47,691 nucleotides of DNA from Alphaproteobacteria bacterium (GTDB taxonomy: Bacteria > Pseudomonadota > Alphaproteobacteria > UBA6615), in assembly GCA_028822385.1 (NCBI GenBank), contig JAPKDV010000005.1, forward strand, positions 1-47,691, read 5' to 3'. Below are positions 8,623 through 16,777 of this stretch, one piece after another (positions within the stretch are counted from its first letter, which is position 1; each line of letters starts with the position of its first letter). Below the pieces are notes generated by a model. It saw only the letters and a list, made by a program, of their open reading frames with translations. It searched no databases and was not told the origin of the DNA. The position numbers and the translations under genes are program-made.

Positions 8623-9555
8623 TCAGCCCTGATTGATAACGAAAACAAGCTTGCCGCGCAGGTGACGCCCTTCGCTGATGCGGTGTGCCTCGGGTGCCTG
8701 CTCGAGAGAGAAGGTTTTCACTGGAGGTGCCTGAACAACACCAGATTGGAACAACGCCATGATGCGCTCGAGGTGCGGCCTGTCGCGACCGACTGCGGGA
8801 CGTAGGGAAATAACGTCATCACGTGGTGATGTCGGTGCCAGCATACCGGAAGCGATAGACGCAACGCGCCCGCCAGACTTAACCACTTCGAAGGATTTTG
8901 CATTGACCACTCCGCCTACGGTTTCGAACACGCAATCCACGTCGGAGAGTACTTCGGTGAAGTCTTTTTTTGTGTAGTCGATCACCCGATCGGCGCCAAG
9001 GCGCTGCACGTAGTCCACATTGCCGGTGCTGCAGGTGGTGATGACATGGGCGCCGATATGCTTGGCCAGTTCGATGGCAAAACCGGCAACGCCGCCTGCG
9101 CCACCCTGAATCAAGATAGTTTCACTGGATTTAAGCTGCAGGGTTTCTTCAACGGAAATTATAGCGGTCAGTCCGGTCAGGGTCAGACAAGCTGCCTCGA
9201 TGTGGCTTACACCGTCAGGCTTTTTCGCGATGATGGCAGCTTTCATTGAGATTTTTTCGGCATAGGTGCCCTCTTGGCCCCGGTCACAGGCGCCGAACAC
9301 GGCATCGCCGATGGTGAAGTCCGTCACTCCCTCGCCAAGCGCACTGATCACGCCAGAAAAATCACGTCCGAGGACATGAGGAAAACTCTCGAGTTCACCA
9401 TAGGTGCCACCTGCGCGCACCTTCGCATCTGCAGCGTTCACGGTGGCGGCGTGGATGTCGACAATTACTTCACCAGTACCAGCGACGGGATCGGGCAGAT
9501 CGCCGTATTTCTGAATATCCGCTCCGCCATGTTCTTCAATATATGAGGCTTTCAT
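8623..9555 (-). CDS. MDR-family NADPH:quinone reductase-like oxidoreductase
   Basis: A 310-residue medium-chain dehydrogenase/reductase of the quinone oxidoreductase/zeta-crystallin type. The N-terminal GroES-like domain includes HVLGRDFSGVISALGEGV; the nucleotide-binding motif is IQGGAGGVAGFAIELAKHIGA. The structural and catalytic zinc-ligand cysteines of classical alcohol dehydrogenases are not evident, consistent with the zinc-free quinone-reductase branch. It would reduce an enone or quinone with NADPH. It diverges from the FAH-family gene at 9729 across 173 bases and converges on the GMC gene across 170 bases in which I see no further gene. Confidence 0.88.
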   Translation of the reverse strand: MKASYIEEHGGADIQKYGDLPDPVAGTGEVIVDIHAATVNAADAKVRAGGTYGELESFPHVLGRDFSGVISALGEGVTDFTIGDAVFGACDRGQEGTYAEKISMKAAIIAKKPDGVSHIEAACLTLTGLTAIISVEETLQLKSSETILIQGGAGGVAGFAIELAKHIGAHVITTCSTGNVDYVQRLGADRVIDYTKKDFTEVLSDVDCVFETVGGVVNAKSFEVVKSGGRVASIASGMLAPTSPRDDVISLRPAVGRDRPHLERIMALFQSGVVQAPPVKTFSLEQAPEAHRISEGRHLRGKLVFVINQG

Positions 9556-9728
9556 AGTGATTTAGTCCTTCGAATTTGGCGTTCAATTTGGTGATTTTCA
9601 CGGAGAAGCTAGCCTATCGTCTTATCGCTGGCGAGTGGGGTAATGATGCCTGTCGCGTTCGCGGACATGGGTCTGCTACAACCGGATTCAATAGAAGCAA
9701 ACCAATATTAAAAGGTAAGGGGAACACA

Positions 9729-10658
9729 ATGAAAATTCTCTATTTTGATGATTTCCGACTTGGCATCCTGCGGGGCGATGAGGTCGTGGATGTGTCCAAC
9801 GAGGTTCAGGACATTCCACACACGGGCCCCCACGATCTAATTAGCGGGCTGATTGCGCGGTTTGACAACTATCGCGAACGTATCGAAAGGGCCGCTGCTG
9901 CAGGTGAAGGCATTCCCCTCAAGGACGTTCGTATCCGTCCGCCGCTGCCCCGCCCGGGAACCATCGATTGCATGGCAGTCAACTATATGGAGAACGGTAC
10001 TCTCGCGGCACCGGCTCAGATCAACGCGTTCCACAAGGCAGGCACCACGGTCATCGGCGAAGGTGACACCATGGTGCTACAGGATATTCCAGCCTCGATC
10101 TTCGAAGGTGAAGCAGAGCTGGGACTAGTCATCAGCAAGCGGGCCGACAACGTGCCAGCTTCTGAGGCGATGGATTACATTTTCGGTTACTTCAACTTTA
10201 TCGATGGCTCTGCCCGTGAAATGCCGACGGCCTTCAATGTGTTCTTTGAAGGAAAGTCTCGCGCCACTTTTGCGCCGCTCGGGCCATATATCGTGACAGC
10301 GGATGAGTTCGAGGACCCCCAGAATCTGGATGTCAAACTCTGGGTAAACGGCGATCTGATGCAGGAGTTCAACACCGACGACATGGCTCACAAGATTCCA
10401 CGCATAATTGAGTATCTAAGTGCGATTCATCCGTTAGAACCTGGCGATGTGATTGCCACTGGGACCAACCACCGCGGGCTAAATCCCTTTCAAGGCGGTG
10501 ATAAGGTCGAGTTGGAGATCGAGGGCTGCGGTCGTCTCACAGTCAATGTTCAGGACGATCTGAATCGGACCTGGGCACGCGTCACCCGTTTGGAGCATAC
10601 CTCACAAGGGCTGGAGGGGCGTTTCACGCCGCAACTGACAGGCAAATACGCGTCTTAG
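9729..10658 (+). CDS. Fumarylacetoacetate hydrolase (FAH) family protein
   Basis: A 309-residue member of the FAH superfamily, which includes C-C bond hydrolases, decarboxylases, isomerases and hydratases in catabolism of aromatic and dicarboxylic compounds. The metal-binding acidic residues Glu128 and Glu130 lie in FEGEAELGLVI and Asp159 in FNFIDGSARE. The C-terminal glycine-rich turn LEPGDVIATGTNHRG is the family's usual ending of the active-site lid. Asn-Asp-Val of the common NDVSAR motif reads FIDGSARE here, an unusual variant. ATG 9729 is preceded by AAGGGG; the frame extends upstream to 9576 without conserved sequence. The gene ends 26 bases before a strong terminator, so it is probably monocistronic. 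Confidence 0.85.
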   Translation: MKILYFDDFRLGILRGDEVVDVSNEVQDIPHTGPHDLISGLIARFDNYRERIERAAAAGEGIPLKDVRIRPPLPRPGTIDCMAVNYMENGTLAAPAQINAFHKAGTTVIGEGDTMVLQDIPASIFEGEAELGLVISKRADNVPASEAMDYIFGYFNFIDGSAREMPTAFNVFFEGKSRATFAPLGPYIVTADEFEDPQNLDVKLWVNGDLMQEFNTDDMAHKIPRIIEYLSAIHPLEPGDVIATGTNHRGLNPFQGGDKVELEIEGCGRLTVNVQDDLNRTWARVTRLEHTSQGLEGRFTPQLTGKYAS

Positions 10659-10684
10659 ATACGGGTTCAAAGTGAGACAGCTGG

Positions 10685-10717
10685 AGGGGTAGGGCCGAAA
10701 TGGCTCTGCCCCTTTTT
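10685..10717 (+). terminator. Rho-independent terminator after the FAH gene
   Basis: AGGGGTAGGGCC, loop GAAAT, then GGCTCTGCCCCT followed by a run of T. The 12-bp stem pairs along its whole length with two G-U wobbles. It lies 26 bases after the FAH stop. Confidence 0.85.
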
Positions 10718-10995
10718 CGTTCTAAAACATGTTCTGATGTCTGACGGAAACGTCTGAAACGCGATTTACATGGCCTTGATCTGGTTGGCTTTGATGCCGA
10801 GCTTCATCGCAAAGGCGAAGAGGTGAAGCAGTTACTCGCCACTGTGTCCACCAGATGTATCATGGTGTGATTACTATTGAGTTCTCGGTAAGCGAATTGA
10901 TCAAGGGTGATGGGTATTTAATTCTGCGTCTTTACGGCTAGAATACGCGCAATAGTTCAATATTGGTCGCTAAACGGCTGACCCAGGGGGAGCCT
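10718..10995. other. Intergenic stretch between FAH and PanE-like genes
   Basis: Together with the terminator this makes a 337-base gap without an intact gene (10659-10995). It contains the flavoprotein remnant on the minus strand and the upstream region of the reductase at 10996. I see no other conserved element or tandem repeat here. Confidence 0.6.
10766..10852 (-). pseudogene. Remnant of a pyridine nucleotide-disulphide oxidoreductase C-terminus
   Basis: Reading the minus strand gives GGHSGE, a TAA stop at 10832-10834, then LLHLFAFAMKLGIKANQIKAM and another stop at 10766-10768. This matches the pattern of the dimerisation domain of dihydrolipoamide/mercuric/glutathione-type reductases, where a GxHAGE-type segment is followed by a helix of this character. 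It is interrupted and lacks the rest of the domain, so it reads as a decayed gene fragment. The similarity is recognised by eye only. Confidence 0.5.
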
Positions 10996-12021
10996 ATGAG
11001 CAAGAAAATCGCCGTTCTCGGCACCGGCGCGAATGGAAGTTCGGTAGCCGCAGATTTGATCCGAACCGGCCATGATGTGACGATGATCGACCAGTGGGCC
11101 GAGCATGTAGAAACCATGCGCGCCAATGGACTGACAATTCGCATGCCCGATGAAGAGGTACATGTTGAGGTCGATGCCTATCACCTGAGCGATTTGGCGA
11201 CTCTCAATCGGTACTTCGATGTCGTCTTCCTGATGGTGAAAGCCTATGACACGCGCTGGGCGTGCGAGATCATCAAACCTTATCTGAAGGAAGACGGTCT
11301 TCTGGTTGGCATCCAGAACGCGATGATGCTCGATGACATCGTTGATATCGTCGGCCCGTCCCGTACCATCGGTTGCGTGGTCGAGCTGTCCTCGGAAATC
11401 TTTACCCCCGGTGAAGTGCAACGAAACACCCCGCCCGGGCATACTTGGTTCGGTTTGGGCAGCACCGATGCATCGACCAAAGGCCGCGAAGTTGAGATTG
11501 AGGAACTCCTCAAACATGCTGGCAAGGTTTCAATTTCGCCTGAAATCATTGCAGCCAAATGGATGAAACTGGTGGTCAACACCATGTGCCTGGGGCCCTT
11601 TGCAATGCTCGGGCTGACGCTCTATGAGGCGGTCAAGCTCCCGGGGATGAAGGAATTTGCGCTTCAGGCCGGGACCGAGGCGCTGGCTGTCGGACAATCC
11701 ATCGGCCACAAGATTCAGCCGATTTTTGGCCTCACCGAAGACGACGTGAAGGACACCAACCGCCTGCTTGAGAAACTTCTCGACAAGCTGGCGGCGGATA
11801 TTGGCCCGGCGGCGCGGGACTGTGTTCTGCAGGATCATTTGAAGGGCCGCTACAGCGAAGTCGATTTGATCAACGGTCTGGTGGTTGAGGAAAGCGATAA
11901 GCTTGGCCAACGGGCGCCGGTGAATGCGGCGATCACAGAGATCACCCGACAGATCCAGGCCGGCGAACGTGAGCCGGGCCCGGAAAACCTGGCTCTGGCT
12001 CAGGAGATGGCGCGCGCCTGA
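10996..12021 (+). CDS. 2-dehydropantoate 2-reductase (PanE/ApbA) family protein
   Basis: A 341-residue NADP-dependent ketoacid reductase-type protein. The Rossmann motif VLGTGANG is at residues 7-14. The middle segment AKWMKLVVNTMC carries the conserved lysine and asparagine of the ketopantoate reductase fold, and SEVDLINGLVV the later substrate-binding Glu/Asn region. It is longer than canonical PanE (about 300 residues) and lies with a flavin monooxygenase rather than pantothenate genes, so a catabolic ketoacid reductase role is more likely than pantothenate synthesis. ATG 10996 has GGGGGAG upstream. The monooxygenase starts seven bases after its stop, indicating an operon. Confidence 0.82.
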   Translation: MSKKIAVLGTGANGSSVAADLIRTGHDVTMIDQWAEHVETMRANGLTIRMPDEEVHVEVDAYHLSDLATLNRYFDVVFLMVKAYDTRWACEIIKPYLKEDGLLVGIQNAMMLDDIVDIVGPSRTIGCVVELSSEIFTPGEVQRNTPPGHTWFGLGSTDASTKGREVEIEELLKHAGKVSISPEIIAAKWMKLVVNTMCLGPFAMLGLTLYEAVKLPGMKEFALQAGTEALAVGQSIGHKIQPIFGLTEDDVKDTNRLLEKLLDKLAADIGPAARDCVLQDHLKGRYSEVDLINGLVVEESDKLGQRAPVNAAITEITRQIQAGEREPGPENLALAQEMARA

Positions 12022-12028
12022 TTAATCC

Positions 12029-13648
12029 ATGACCAATGCGAACGACAACCTTGCCGGGGCTGATGCGGACTTTGACGCCGTAGTGGTCGGAGCCGGATTC
12101 GCCGGTATGTACATGCTCTATCGCCTTCGCGAGCAGGGATTGCGTGTGCGTGTGTTGGAGGCTGGGGGCAGTGTTGGGGGAACCTGGTACTGGAACCGAT
12201 ATCCCGGTGCGCGGGTCGATACAGAGACGATGTTTTACTCCTATCAGTTCTCCAATGAGCTGCAGCAGGAGTGGGAGTGGACCCAGCGCTATCCCTCACA
12301 GGAGGAGCTGCACGCTTACGCGAAGCATGTCACCGATCGGTTCGAGCTGTGGCCAGACATTCAGTTCGATTCGCCAGTTGCGAAAGCCATATGGTCGGAG
12401 GAACAGCAATATTGGTCGGTCGAAACGGCGGATGGCGCACAGATAACCGCGTCATATTGTGTGATGGCGACAGGCTGTCTGTCTGCGGTTAACACGCCAA
12501 AATTCAAGGGCCTCGAAAATTTTTCCGGGGCGGTTCACCACACTGCACGGTGGCCAGAGGTAGGCGTCGATTTCACGGGACAGCACGTCGCTGTGATAGG
12601 AACGGGGTCTTCAGGAGTTCAGTCCATTCCGGTCTTTGCAGAGCAGGCGGCGCAGCTGACCGTGTTTCAGCGGACTGGAAATTATGTCATACCCGCTCAC
12701 AATCGCGGGCTCGACCCAGCCGAGGTGGCGGAGATCAAGGCGGATTATCCGGCGCTGCGGGCAAAGGCCAGTGCGTCATTCTCGGGAAATTACTTTCCTG
12801 TTGGCGGGCCTTCGGCGGTGGCCGTGTCGGAAGAGGAACGTAACCGCGAATATGAATCCCGCTGGGAAGTTGGCGGGCTTGCTTTTATGGCGGCCTATGC
12901 TGATTTCATGACCAGTGAGGAAGCCAACGAGACTGCATCCGAGTTCATTCGAAACAAAATTCGCGGGATCGTGAAGGATCCGGCTACAGCTGAATTGCTC
13001 GCGCCAAAACAGCTTTTTATGTGCAAGCGGTTATGCGTGGGGACGGATTATTACGAGACCTATAACCGTGACAATGTCTCGCTGGTTGATGTTAGTGAGG
13101 CTGCGATCGACGAAATTCTGCCCGAAGGTGTGCGGGTGGGGGAGACGGTCTACGAGGTGGATGCGATTGTTTTCGCCACGGGTTTTGATGCGATGACCGG
13201 GGCCCTTAAACGGATCGATATTCGGGGAGTGGAGAATGCTTCTCTGCGCGATCTCTGGGAGGATGGCCCGCGCGCCTATCTGGGATTGGCGATTTCGAAG
13301 TTTCCCAACATGTTCATGATCACCGGTCCGGGCAGTCCTTCGGTGCTGACCAATATGATTCCGTCGATAGAGCAGCATGTGGACTGGATCACCGATTGCC
13401 TTGCCGATATGCGGGCCCGGGGTGTTTCCCGAATTGAACCTGAAGCTGACGCTCAGGAAGAATGGGTTGCCCATGTGAACGAAATCGCTGATTTGTCGAT
13501 GCGATCAACCTGTTCATCCTGGTATCTCGGCTCCAATGTTGAGGGAAAAACGCGGGTTTTTATGCCCTACATCGGCGGTTTTCCGGCTTATGTGCGAAAA
13601 TGTGATGAGATTGCGAGTGCGGGCTATACCGGGTTTTCGTTCCGCTAA
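12029..13648 (+). CDS. Flavin-containing monooxygenase, Baeyer-Villiger type
   Basis: A 539-residue class B flavoprotein monooxygenase. The first Rossmann motif GAGFAG is at residues 21-26, GTWYWNRYPGARVD follows at 51-64, the Baeyer-Villiger fingerprint FSGAVHHTARWP is at 165-176, and the second, NADPH-binding motif GTGSSG is at 191-196. Length and motif order fit cyclohexanone/phenylacetone monooxygenase-like enzymes, which insert oxygen next to a carbonyl to make esters or lactones. Substrate is not deducible. It is preceded after seven bases by the PanE-like reductase and probably translated from the same message. Its own ribosome site is weak. Confidence 0.92.
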   Translation: MTNANDNLAGADADFDAVVVGAGFAGMYMLYRLREQGLRVRVLEAGGSVGGTWYWNRYPGARVDTETMFYSYQFSNELQQEWEWTQRYPSQEELHAYAKHVTDRFELWPDIQFDSPVAKAIWSEEQQYWSVETADGAQITASYCVMATGCLSAVNTPKFKGLENFSGAVHHTARWPEVGVDFTGQHVAVIGTGSSGVQSIPVFAEQAAQLTVFQRTGNYVIPAHNRGLDPAEVAEIKADYPALRAKASASFSGNYFPVGGPSAVAVSEEERNREYESRWEVGGLAFMAAYADFMTSEEANETASEFIRNKIRGIVKDPATAELLAPKQLFMCKRLCVGTDYYETYNRDNVSLVDVSEAAIDEILPEGVRVGETVYEVDAIVFATGFDAMTGALKRIDIRGVENASLRDLWEDGPRAYLGLAISKFPNMFMITGPGSPSVLTNMIPSIEQHVDWITDCLADMRARGVSRIEPEADAQEEWVAHVNEIADLSMRSTCSSWYLGSNVEGKTRVFMPYIGGFPAYVRKCDEIASAGYTGFSFR

Positions 13649-13707
13649 CCTTTCGTTCACCCGCTAGGAGTATCGTTTCTCGAACAAAAACCTTGTGCGA
13701 GGACACC

Positions 13708-13970
13708 ATGTGGCGATTTCTGGTCACGGATGATAATCCAAAAGGCTACAAGCTGGAAGACATTCTCAACGCGATCCGCAATGAGATGTTCGAACGCGCC
13801 ACCAAAATCATGGAAGATAAGCGGCCGAAGCTGTCGGCGTGATGAACAACAACATCAAGATCCTGGGTCACCTGGCGGAAAGCATAGCCCCGGCCGAGAA
13901 CAGCACCTCGGTGTTGGACAAGGCCTTCGGCCAGCATGATCCGGATGTGCCGAGGATCGGCAAGGCCTGA
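13708..13970 (+). pseudogene. Small hypothetical gene, apparently split by a frameshift
   Basis: Two short ORFs overlap at TGATG. The first, 13708-13842 (44 residues, beginning MWRFLVTDDNPKGYKLEDIL), has GAGGA just upstream of its ATG. The second, 13842-13970 (42 residues, beginning MNNNIKILGHLAESIAPAEN), is in the next frame. Both have coding-like helical composition, and joining them at GTGATG would give one protein of roughly 87 residues. The second half reads like a continuation rather than an independent protein. Either a single-base change broke one gene, a read-through shift occurs, or two coupled small genes are real. Function unknown. It converges directly on the MFS gene with no gap. 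Confidence 0.5.
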
Positions 13971-15191
13971 CTAAACGTCAGTTGACACGCAGTTGCTGAT
14001 GCGGCGCGCATGTGCGAGCGCCAGTGTCCCAATTGCGGCGAGCATGGCAACAATCGCGAAGGCGTTGGAGACACTGCCCATCGCGTCGGCGAGCAAAGAC
14101 AGCGCTGCTGTTCCAAAAATAACACCGGCATAGACAGGGACGCCGATCCCACCCACAGCTGTGCCTGAATAGGCTGGTGGTGCGCGGTTCACTGTCGAAG
14201 TCATGAAGATGCCGGTCCAGCCATAGGCGCTGGCTGCGAAGGCTACGAAAAACACATAGATCGCCCAGATGGACCAGTCGGGTCCAATCCACATCATGCC
14301 GATGCCGCCCATGACATTGAGCACACCCATCATCAGCAGCAATTGGTCTCCGATTCCCCAACGGTCCGCGACCCAGCCCCAGACCAGGCGACCGGTGATA
14401 CCCGCCGCCTGAACAGCGGCTAGTACGGCCCCCGCTGCGATCAGGCTGAATTGCGCTTCAACGACAAGAATGGTGACGGCAAAGGTGGATATGGCGAGCT
14501 GAATGAAGGCGTAGTTGAAGCCCGCCACGCCCATCCAGCGCAATGTTGGAATGCGCCAGATCATTGTCATGGCGACAAAAGCCGTGGAATCCAGGCGAGC
14601 GTTCGGATCGCGTCGACTGTCCCAGCCCTTGCGCCAGGGTTGCAGTGCGCCAGCGAGGATAAAACAGCTTAGAGCGCCGATCAAAGGGGCGGCCTGCCAG
14701 CTAATGGTTTCGGTCATGGCTGGCGCGATGGCACCGGCCAGCATGCCGCCCAGCGGAATGCCGGTCTGTTTGATCGAATAGACGATATTGCGGCGGCGTT
14801 TGGGGGTGATCCGCATCAGGAGCTCGGCACCGGACGGATTCGTCATTCCGTAGCCGAATCCCATGAAAAGGGATCCGAAGGCGATCATCGCAACAGATGG
14901 AATCGCCATCATGGCCGCGCCCAAGCCGCATAGGACCAGACTGATCTGGCTTACGCGACCTGGACCCCAGCGTCGAAGCAGGAATCCGGACATGGCCGAT
15001 ATCAGGGAGGCACCGGTATAGACGAGCGCAATCTGCAATCCTATGAATTCGACGGGAACCCCAATATCAGCGGCAATGGCAGGTGCTGTCGCAGCGAGGG
15101 TGAGGCTTGAAAACGTCGAAACGGCCTGTACCAGCGTTACCGCAAACAGGACGAATCCGAGTGATGGTGATGGTGATGAATCGCTATTCAT
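13971..15191 (-). CDS. MFS transporter
   Basis: A 406-residue major facilitator superfamily carrier with about twelve hydrophobic spans. The loop between spans 2 and 3 carries GFLLRRWGPGRVSQ and the loop after span 8 carries GRLVWGWVADRWG, the two-fold repeated MFS loop pattern. The middle shows a charged cytoplasmic loop (about residues 190-210). The start ATG 15191 overlaps the stop of the upstream GFA gene as ATGA, indicating translational coupling; a GTG at 15224 would add eleven residues inside that gene. The substrate is unknown; the neighbouring enzymes suggest an organic acid, but this is inference. Confidence 0.88.
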   Translation of the reverse strand: MNSDSSPSPSLGFVLFAVTLVQAVSTFSSLTLAATAPAIAADIGVPVEFIGLQIALVYTGASLISAMSGFLLRRWGPGRVSQISLVLCGLGAAMMAIPSVAMIAFGSLFMGFGYGMTNPSGAELLMRITPKRRRNIVYSIKQTGIPLGGMLAGAIAPAMTETISWQAAPLIGALSCFILAGALQPWRKGWDSRRDPNARLDSTAFVAMTMIWRIPTLRWMGVAGFNYAFIQLAISTFAVTILVVEAQFSLIAAGAVLAAVQAAGITGRLVWGWVADRWGIGDQLLLMMGVLNVMGGIGMMWIGPDWSIWAIYVFFVAFAASAYGWTGIFMTSTVNRAPPAYSGTAVGGIGVPVYAGVIFGTAALSLLADAMGSVSNAFAIVAMLAAIGTLALAHARRISNCVSTDV

Positions 15192-15619
15192 TCTTGGGCA
15201 GATAGAAGAACCGCTGGGGTCCACGCAGCACGTCGCCGGGTGCGCTTCTCGGTTTCGTTTTCCTCAGTCCGGACCACCGGCACTGAAGGGCGCGTGAAGC
15301 TGGCATGATCGTCTAGGACATGCGCCATCACATTGGCATAGGCATCGTCGCCATCAGGCATATGCGCACCGATATAGACACCGCAGTTTCGGCAGATCAT
15401 GAAGTCCGAAATGCCAATGCCGATATGATATTTGTTGACCTGATCGGGATCTTTCATGGTGATCGTCAGGCTGCCGTCAGGGTCGGATATGGCTCCCGTG
15501 GCGTGCTTGATGCAAAAGGAGCACTGGCAGGAACGCGGTTCCATCTGGTCGGGTGTCCGTTTCGTTGTGAACGCGAACCGCAGGTTTCCGCAGTGGCATC
15601 CACCTTCATAGACCGTCAT
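15188..15619 (-). CDS. GFA-family (glutathione-dependent formaldehyde-activating-like) protein
   Basis: A 143-residue protein with the Mss4-like zinc fold of the GFA family: GGCHCGN at residues 6-12 supplies the first cysteine set, SCQCSFCIKHATG the catalytic zinc set, and ICRNCGVYIGAHM the third. The prototype enzyme adds glutathione to formaldehyde, but most family members have unknown substrates. ATG 15619 is preceded by AGGAAGGA; an in-frame upstream start would add ten nonconserved residues. Its TGA overlaps the ATG of the MFS gene, so the two form an operon. It diverges from the aldo/keto reductase at 15760. Confidence 0.85.
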   Translation of the reverse strand: MTVYEGGCHCGNLRFAFTTKRTPDQMEPRSCQCSFCIKHATGAISDPDGSLTITMKDPDQVNKYHIGIGISDFMICRNCGVYIGAHMPDGDDAYANVMAHVLDDHASFTRPSVPVVRTEENETEKRTRRRAAWTPAVLLSAQE

Positions 15620-15640
15620 GGAGTTTCCTTCCTGTCGGAT

Positions 15641-15662
15641 AAGCACGTTTGGTGCTTTTTTT
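15641..15662 (+). terminator. Terminator-like hairpin in the GFA/AKR divergent region
   Basis: AAGCAC, loop GTTTG, GTGCTT then five further T in the plus direction. It lies between two divergent genes, so on the plus strand it would stop antisense transcripts coming through the MFS/GFA genes or act in the aldo/keto reductase leader. The stem is only six base pairs. Confidence 0.45.
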
Positions 15663-15759
15663 GTCCTGCTCTAACATTGGCGGAATGCCTGTTATAATGG
15701 AAGCGAGAGAGAAATTTTGAAGGGCGTGGCGCTGCCGGGCTCCTGAGGAGAATAACAAC

Positions 15760-16764
15760 ATGACTGATTTGAAATCTGCGACGAAACGTCAGCTTGGTTC
15801 GAGCGATCTGAAATGCGCGCCGATTGGCCTGGGTTGCATGTCCTTTTCCGGCGTTTATGGCGCTGCAGACGATGACGAGACAGTGGATTTCGTCCACTAC
15901 GCAATCGATAGTGGGATCGATTTTCTTGATTCCTCTGACATGTATGGCTGGGGCCACAACGAAGACGTACTCGCACGTGCGCTCAAGGGCGGCTATCGCG
16001 ACAAAGTCGTGCTGGCGACGAAGTTTGGTCAGACCCAGGTTGAAGGCGGTGGCATGAGCGTCAACGGGCGTCCGGAATATGTGATCGAAGCTTGCGAGAA
16101 AAGCCTGCAGCGGCTTGGGGTCGAGGTTATCGACCTTTACTTTCAGCATCGTGTGGATCAGGAGGTCCCGATCGAGGATACGGTCGGCGCCATGGGTAAG
16201 CTTGTCGAGCAAGGCAAGGTGAAGGCCATTGGTATTTGTGAAGCCAAACCCGAGACCATCCGCAAAGCCCATGCTACCCATCCGTTGGCTGCTGTACAGA
16301 GCGAGTTTTCGCTGATGTATCGCGAAGAGGCCGAGCAAATTCGCGCGGCAACCAAAGAGCTTGGCATCACTTTCGTGGCTTATTCGCCGCTGGGACGTGG
16401 TATTCTGACTGACCCATTCATAAACGCCGAAACAGTTGGTGAGGATGATCCCCATTATCGCCATCCGCGTTTCAGCAAGGAAAATTTCCAGCAGAACCGT
16501 GAACTGATCCTGCGCGTTGCCGCATACGCAGCGAAGAAGGGTTGCACGCCAGCACAGCTGGCACTGGCTTGGCTGACTGGTCTGGGTGACGACATTGTCG
16601 CAATCCCGGGCACCAAACGCTCTGAGCGTCTCGATGAAAATGTGGCGGCACTCGGTGTCTCGCTGACCGCTGACGAGATTGCAGAAATCTCAGCGGCAGT
16701 GCCTGTTGGTGCAGCCGCCGGGGGGCGCTATCCCGATGCGCAGATGAAGAAGGTCTTTGTTTAA
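15760..16764 (+). CDS. Aldo/keto reductase
   Basis: A 334-residue NADP-dependent aldo/keto reductase with a (beta/alpha)8 barrel. The catalytic tetrad is visible: Asp57 and Tyr62 in FLDSSDMYGWG, Lys88 in LATKFG, and the histidine in DLYFQHRVD. The later segment AIPGTKRSERLDENVAAL binds the cofactor phosphate and adenine. It belongs to the bacterial general-aldehyde/ketone reductase group (AKR13-like), where physiological substrates are often unknown. A clear ribosome site (GAGGAG) lies upstream of ATG. The gene stands alone: divergent from the GFA gene and convergent with the MFS gene, with 13 bases between stops. Confidence 0.92.
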   Translation: MTDLKSATKRQLGSSDLKCAPIGLGCMSFSGVYGAADDDETVDFVHYAIDSGIDFLDSSDMYGWGHNEDVLARALKGGYRDKVVLATKFGQTQVEGGGMSVNGRPEYVIEACEKSLQRLGVEVIDLYFQHRVDQEVPIEDTVGAMGKLVEQGKVKAIGICEAKPETIRKAHATHPLAAVQSEFSLMYREEAEQIRAATKELGITFVAYSPLGRGILTDPFINAETVGEDDPHYRHPRFSKENFQQNRELILRVAAYAAKKGCTPAQLALAWLTGLGDDIVAIPGTKRSERLDENVAALGVSLTADEIAEISAAVPVGAAAGGRYPDAQMKKVFV

Positions 16765-16777
16765 CAGTATTTCCTTA

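Noticed and set aside
15616-16464. Long open frame (282 codons) on the minus strand opposite the aldo/keto reductase
   Set aside because: It is the antisense shadow of a gene with clear catalytic motifs, and its translation shows no domain or ribosome site.
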